Positions 60,185 to 64,000 of a DNA stretch of 64,000 nt are shown piece after piece. The stretch is from Microbacterium thalassium (GTDB lineage: Bacteria; Actinomycetota; Actinomycetes; Actinomycetales; Microbacteriaceae), in assembly GCF_014208045.1 (NCBI RefSeq), contig NZ_JACHML010000001.1, positions 930,001 through 994,000 of the forward strand, in the 5' to 3' direction. The translations under genes were made by a program, and so were the position numbers. How positions within the stretch are numbered: the stretch's first letter is position 1; each line of letters begins with the position of its first letter. Under the pieces are notes generated by a model. That model saw nothing but the letters and a program-made list of their open reading frames with translations. It had not been told where the DNA came from and made no database searches.

Positions 60185-60202
60185 GTACACCTTATGGTGT
60201 AC
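60185..60202. promoter_or_regulatory. vapBC operator
   Basis: GTACACC-TTAT-GGTGTAC is a perfect 7-4-7 palindrome 10 nt before the vapB start, overlapping the TACCAT -10. A further GGTGT half-site lies next to the start codon. This is typical of ribbon-helix-helix autoregulation. Confidence 0.8.
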
Positions 60203-60224
60203 GGGCCGCCTGCGTCCGCTGCGG

Positions 60225-61253
60225 CTACTCGTTCTCGACGTCGCCCTCGGGCAGGACGAACTCTCTGCCCTCGAGCGCGGCGCGGTCGATCTCCTCCTGG
60301 TGCTCGACGAACGGCGTGCCGTGGGTGTGGAAGGTGGGGACGGTCTTCATGCCCCACGCCTGGCCCTTGGCGCGTTCGGCCTGGCTCCACTCCACGACCG
60401 GCCAGTCGGGGTCGAGGATGAGCCGGCCCTGCGCGGTGGCGAACTCGATGCGGTTGCCGCCGGGCTCCCACACGTACAGGAAGAACGTCTGGTTGATGGC
60501 GTGCTTGTAGGGGCCGTACTCGATGTAGATGCCGTTCTCGAGGCAGATGTCGGCGGCCTTGAGGATGTCCTCACGGGAGTCCGGGGCGATCGCGAAGTGG
60601 TGGAACCGGCCGCGCTGCCTCGTCCAGTCGTCGGAGTAGACGACGTCGTAGGACTTCTGGTGGAACCGGAACCACCACGCGCCGTAGCCGCCGGCATCGA
60701 GCTTGACGCGCTCGGATTCGCGTGACTTCATGACGTCGCGCCAGAACTCGCCGGCGGCGTTGACGTCCGACGCCAGATAGTTGATGTGGTCCATGCGGCG
60801 GGCGTTGATGCCGCGGCCGGGGTAGGCGGATGCCTGGTTCTTCAGCGCCGGGCGGTCCTCGTCGTCGGGCACGTAGTGCTCGGTGTCGTAGTACAGCGCC
60901 ATGAGATGCCCGTCCGGGTCCTCGAACTCGTACGAGCGGCCGACGCCGACCTCGGGCTCGCGCCAGCCGTGGCCGAGCCCGGAGTCCTCGATCGCCTTCA
61001 CGCGGCGCTGCAGCGCCTCTTCGCTGGTGGTGCGGTAGAGGGTGCGACCGACGCCGTTGGTGTCGGAGGCGGTGAGCTTCAGCGTGTACAGCTGGTACTC
61101 GTCCCAGCAGCGCAGGTAGGCGGAGTCGCCGATCCGCTCGACTTCGCGCATCGCGCAGATGTCGCGGAAGAAGTGCAGACTCTCTTCGAACTTGGGGGTG
61201 AACAGCTCGATGCCGCCCAGATGGGCGAGGTCGAAGTTCTCGAACGTGGCCAT
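60225..61253 (-). CDS. Type I extradiol (catechol 2,3-dioxygenase-like) ring-cleavage enzyme
   Basis: A 342-aa two-module VOC protein. The N-terminus 'DLAHLGGIELFTPKFEESLHFF' is typical of catechol 2,3-dioxygenases. In the C-terminal module the iron ligands are visible: His156 in 'MDHINYL', His218/219 in 'RFHHFAIAPDS' and Glu270 in 'GGNRIEFAT'. It should cleave a catechol ring meta to the hydroxyls. AAGGAGG precedes the ATG. It is divergent from the LigM-type O-demethylase over a duplicated operator, so demethylation of a methoxyphenol followed by meta-cleavage is the likely sequence. The exact catechol is unknown. Confidence 0.88.
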   Translation of the reverse strand: MATFENFDLAHLGGIELFTPKFEESLHFFRDICAMREVERIGDSAYLRCWDEYQLYTLKLTASDTNGVGRTLYRTTSEEALQRRVKAIEDSGLGHGWREPEVGVGRSYEFEDPDGHLMALYYDTEHYVPDDEDRPALKNQASAYPGRGINARRMDHINYLASDVNAAGEFWRDVMKSRESERVKLDAGGYGAWWFRFHQKSYDVVYSDDWTRQRGRFHHFAIAPDSREDILKAADICLENGIYIEYGPYKHAINQTFFLYVWEPGGNRIEFATAQGRLILDPDWPVVEWSQAERAKGQAWGMKTVPTFHTHGTPFVEHQEEIDRAALEGREFVLPEGDVENE

Positions 61254-61336
61254 GTCGTGTCCTCCTTGACAACGGGCTCAGGGCGGAGGCGAGGTCTGGG
61301 AGGCCACGCCCGTCGGAACCTGCGTGGTGGCGAGCA

Positions 61337-62844
<1,508 letters not shown>

Positions 62845-62863
62845 CCGGCGGGACCGGCTGACG

Positions 62864-62896
62864 CGAAGGGGGCGGATGCTGCATCCGCCCCCTTCG
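62864..62896. terminator. Strong hairpin after ligM
   Basis: A perfect 14-bp stem (62864-62877 with 62883-62896) with a 5-nt loop lies 20 nt after the ligM stop. It separates ligM from the following ligase gene. Confidence 0.85.
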
Positions 62897-62984
62897 TCGT
62901 GCGCGCGGAGTGCGCGCAGATCGGCCTCCTGCCCGCCGGAAGGACGCATTCCGAGCGGGGGTGCGGCGGGTCAGACTATGGGCC

Positions 62985-64000
62985 ATGCGTGCCCACTACG
63001 CCGATGTATGGCAGGCGGTCGCCCGAGCCGTGCCCGATCGCTTCGCGATCCGCACCCAGGACGACGCCTGGACCTATGAGCGCTTCGCGCGCGAGGCGGG
63101 GTCGCTCGCCGCGACCCTGCAGCGTCAGGGCATCCGCTCCGGCGACGCCGTCGCGATGCTGCTGCACAACCGCCCCGAGTTCCTGATCACGCTGTTCGCG
63201 TGCCTGGCGACCGGCATCACGCCGGTGCCCCTGAACTTCCGGCTGCGCGCCGGCGAGATCACGGCGCTCCTGGACGACTCCGGCGCCGAGGCGCTGCTGT
63301 ATCCGACCTCGCTCGCTTCGGTGGCGGGACCGGCGGCCGCGGAGGCCGCCGACGACATCCTGCTCATCTCGATCCCCGACGACGAGACCGAGCCGCTGCC
63401 GGGCACCGCATGGGCGGATGCCGTCGCCGGCGACGAGCCGCTGCCGGCGGCCGCGCCCGACGACGCCGAGCTGTGGATCTACACCGGCGGGACGACCGGG
63501 CGGCCCAAGGCGGTGCGCTGGGACGAGCGGGATCTGTTCGTGGCGCAGATGGTGCCCACCTATTCGCTGACCGACGTGCCCTGGCCGGAGACCGTCGACG
63601 ACGCCGCGCGGATCGCGGCGGATCCGTCGACGCCCCGGATCGTCAACCTGCCGCTCGCGCCCTTCATGCACGGCACGGCGCTGACGACCTCGATGAACAC
63701 GCTGACACTCGGCGGCACGGTGCTCGTGACCTCGTCCGCGCGCCTGGACGCCGAGGCGGCCGTACGGTTCGCGAACGACGAGGGTGCGACGCGCATCATC
63801 GTCGCCGGCGACGCCGTCGCGATCCCGCTGGTCGAGGCCGCGAACCGCCTGGGGGTCGGCCTGCCGACCGTGACGTCGGTCATGAGCTCGGGCATGCGGT
63901 TCAGCCCCGAGACGAAGCGGCGCCTGCACGAGCTGGGAGACCTGTCGATCTTCGACCTGCTCGCCTCGACCGAAGGAGGCGTGTTCGCGGCCACGACGAC
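62985..64000 (+). CDS. AMP-forming acyl-CoA ligase, N-terminal part (runs off window)
   Basis: Open from ATG 62985 to the right edge (338 codons). It starts 'MRAHYADVWQAVARAVPDRFAIRTQDDAWTY' and has 'AVAMLLHNRPEFLITLFACLATGITPVPLNFRLR' and the P-loop 'LWIYTGGTTGRPKAVRWDE', so it is an acyl- or aryl-CoA ligase related to FadD-type enzymes. It follows ligM's terminator, so it has its own promoter; GACTAT 5 nt before the ATG is a weak candidate. The context again suggests activation of an aromatic or phenylpropanoid acid. The C-terminal domain is outside the window. Confidence 0.85.
   Translation, partial: MRAHYADVWQAVARAVPDRFAIRTQDDAWTYERFAREAGSLAATLQRQGIRSGDAVAMLLHNRPEFLITLFACLATGITPVPLNFRLRAGEITALLDDSGAEALLYPTSLASVAGPAAAEAADDILLISIPDDETEPLPGTAWADAVAGDEPLPAAAPDDAELWIYTGGTTGRPKAVRWDERDLFVAQMVPTYSLTDVPWPETVDDAARIAADPSTPRIVNLPLAPFMHGTALTTSMNTLTLGGTVLVTSSARLDAEAAVRFANDEGATRIIVAGDAVAIPLVEAANRLGVGLPTVTSVMSSGMRFSPETKRRLHELGDLSIFDLLASTEGGVFAATT

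Overview
The window is uniformly high-G+C DNA with dense gene packing, ATGA/GTGA start-stop overlaps, many GTG starts and many genes that look leaderless (a TANNNT hexamer 6-8 nt before the start codon). Gene content, including a YdeI protein, PPK2, M13 peptidase, MntR/MntH, a PxKF cell-surface domain and several LacI regulators, points to an actinobacterium of the Microbacteriaceae, most likely Microbacterium or a close relative. This is inferred from style and content only. No rRNA, tRNA, IS element, phage, CRISPR array or origin was seen.

Left third (about 1-23.4 kb): plant-polysaccharide use and its control. A PxKF-domain surface protein runs in from the left. It is followed by a LacI regulator, a GTG-coupled pair (DUF5107/TPR protein and a cellulase-like glycoside hydrolase), an AraC regulator, a GbsR/MarR-GT1 glycosyltransferase operon with a 20-bp palindrome, and an overlapping phosphoribosyltransferase/erythromycin-esterase pair. 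Next come a PL26-like (PcRGLX/YetA) lyase plus Gfo/Idh/MocA oxidoreductase operon with a LacI-type operator, a sugar ABC importer lacking its own ATPase, and a GH35 beta-galactosidase between two paralogous LacI regulators. Together these suggest uptake and breakdown of pectin or rhamnogalacturonan-type oligosaccharides.

Middle (23.4-37.7 kb): housekeeping and stress genes. They are a 36-aa membrane peptide, YdeI, HAD-IIA phosphatase, SDR, MntR and MntH under two MntR-like boxes, an SpoU-type RNA methyltransferase, an alpha/beta hydrolase convergent with a GT2 glycosyltransferase that overlaps it by 423 bp, PPK2, an NDH-2-like flavoprotein, a MATE exporter, an M13 metallopeptidase and a beta-lactamase-fold protein lacking the catalytic Ser/Lys.

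Right part (37.7-64 kb): catabolism of ketone, alicyclic or aromatic compounds. (1) An IclR-controlled operon SDR - alpha/beta hydrolase - Baeyer-Villiger monooxygenase - Zn alcohol dehydrogenase - aldehyde dehydrogenase has exactly the enzyme set for alcohol -> ketone -> lactone/ester -> hydroxyacid -> diacid. (2) A TRAP transporter (DctQ, DctM, DctP), a QsuD-type shikimate dehydrogenase, a phosphotriesterase-family hydrolase and a TetR are divergent from a QsuB-type dehydroshikimate dehydratase. Two matching 20-bp operators lie in the divergent region, suggesting a self-contained shikimate-to-protocatechuate module. (3) A lignin-aromatic module holds an acyl-CoA ligase with MarR, a MetE-like methyltransferase, an acyl-CoA dehydrogenase, a vapBC pair, an extradiol dioxygenase divergent from a LigM-type tetrahydrofolate-dependent O-demethylase over a duplicated palindrome, and a second acyl-CoA ligase running off the right edge. 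PurU and the MetE-like enzyme could handle the one-carbon units released by O-demethylation. Regions (2) and (3) could meet at protocatechuate or catechol-type intermediates, but the downstream lower-pathway genes are not in the window.
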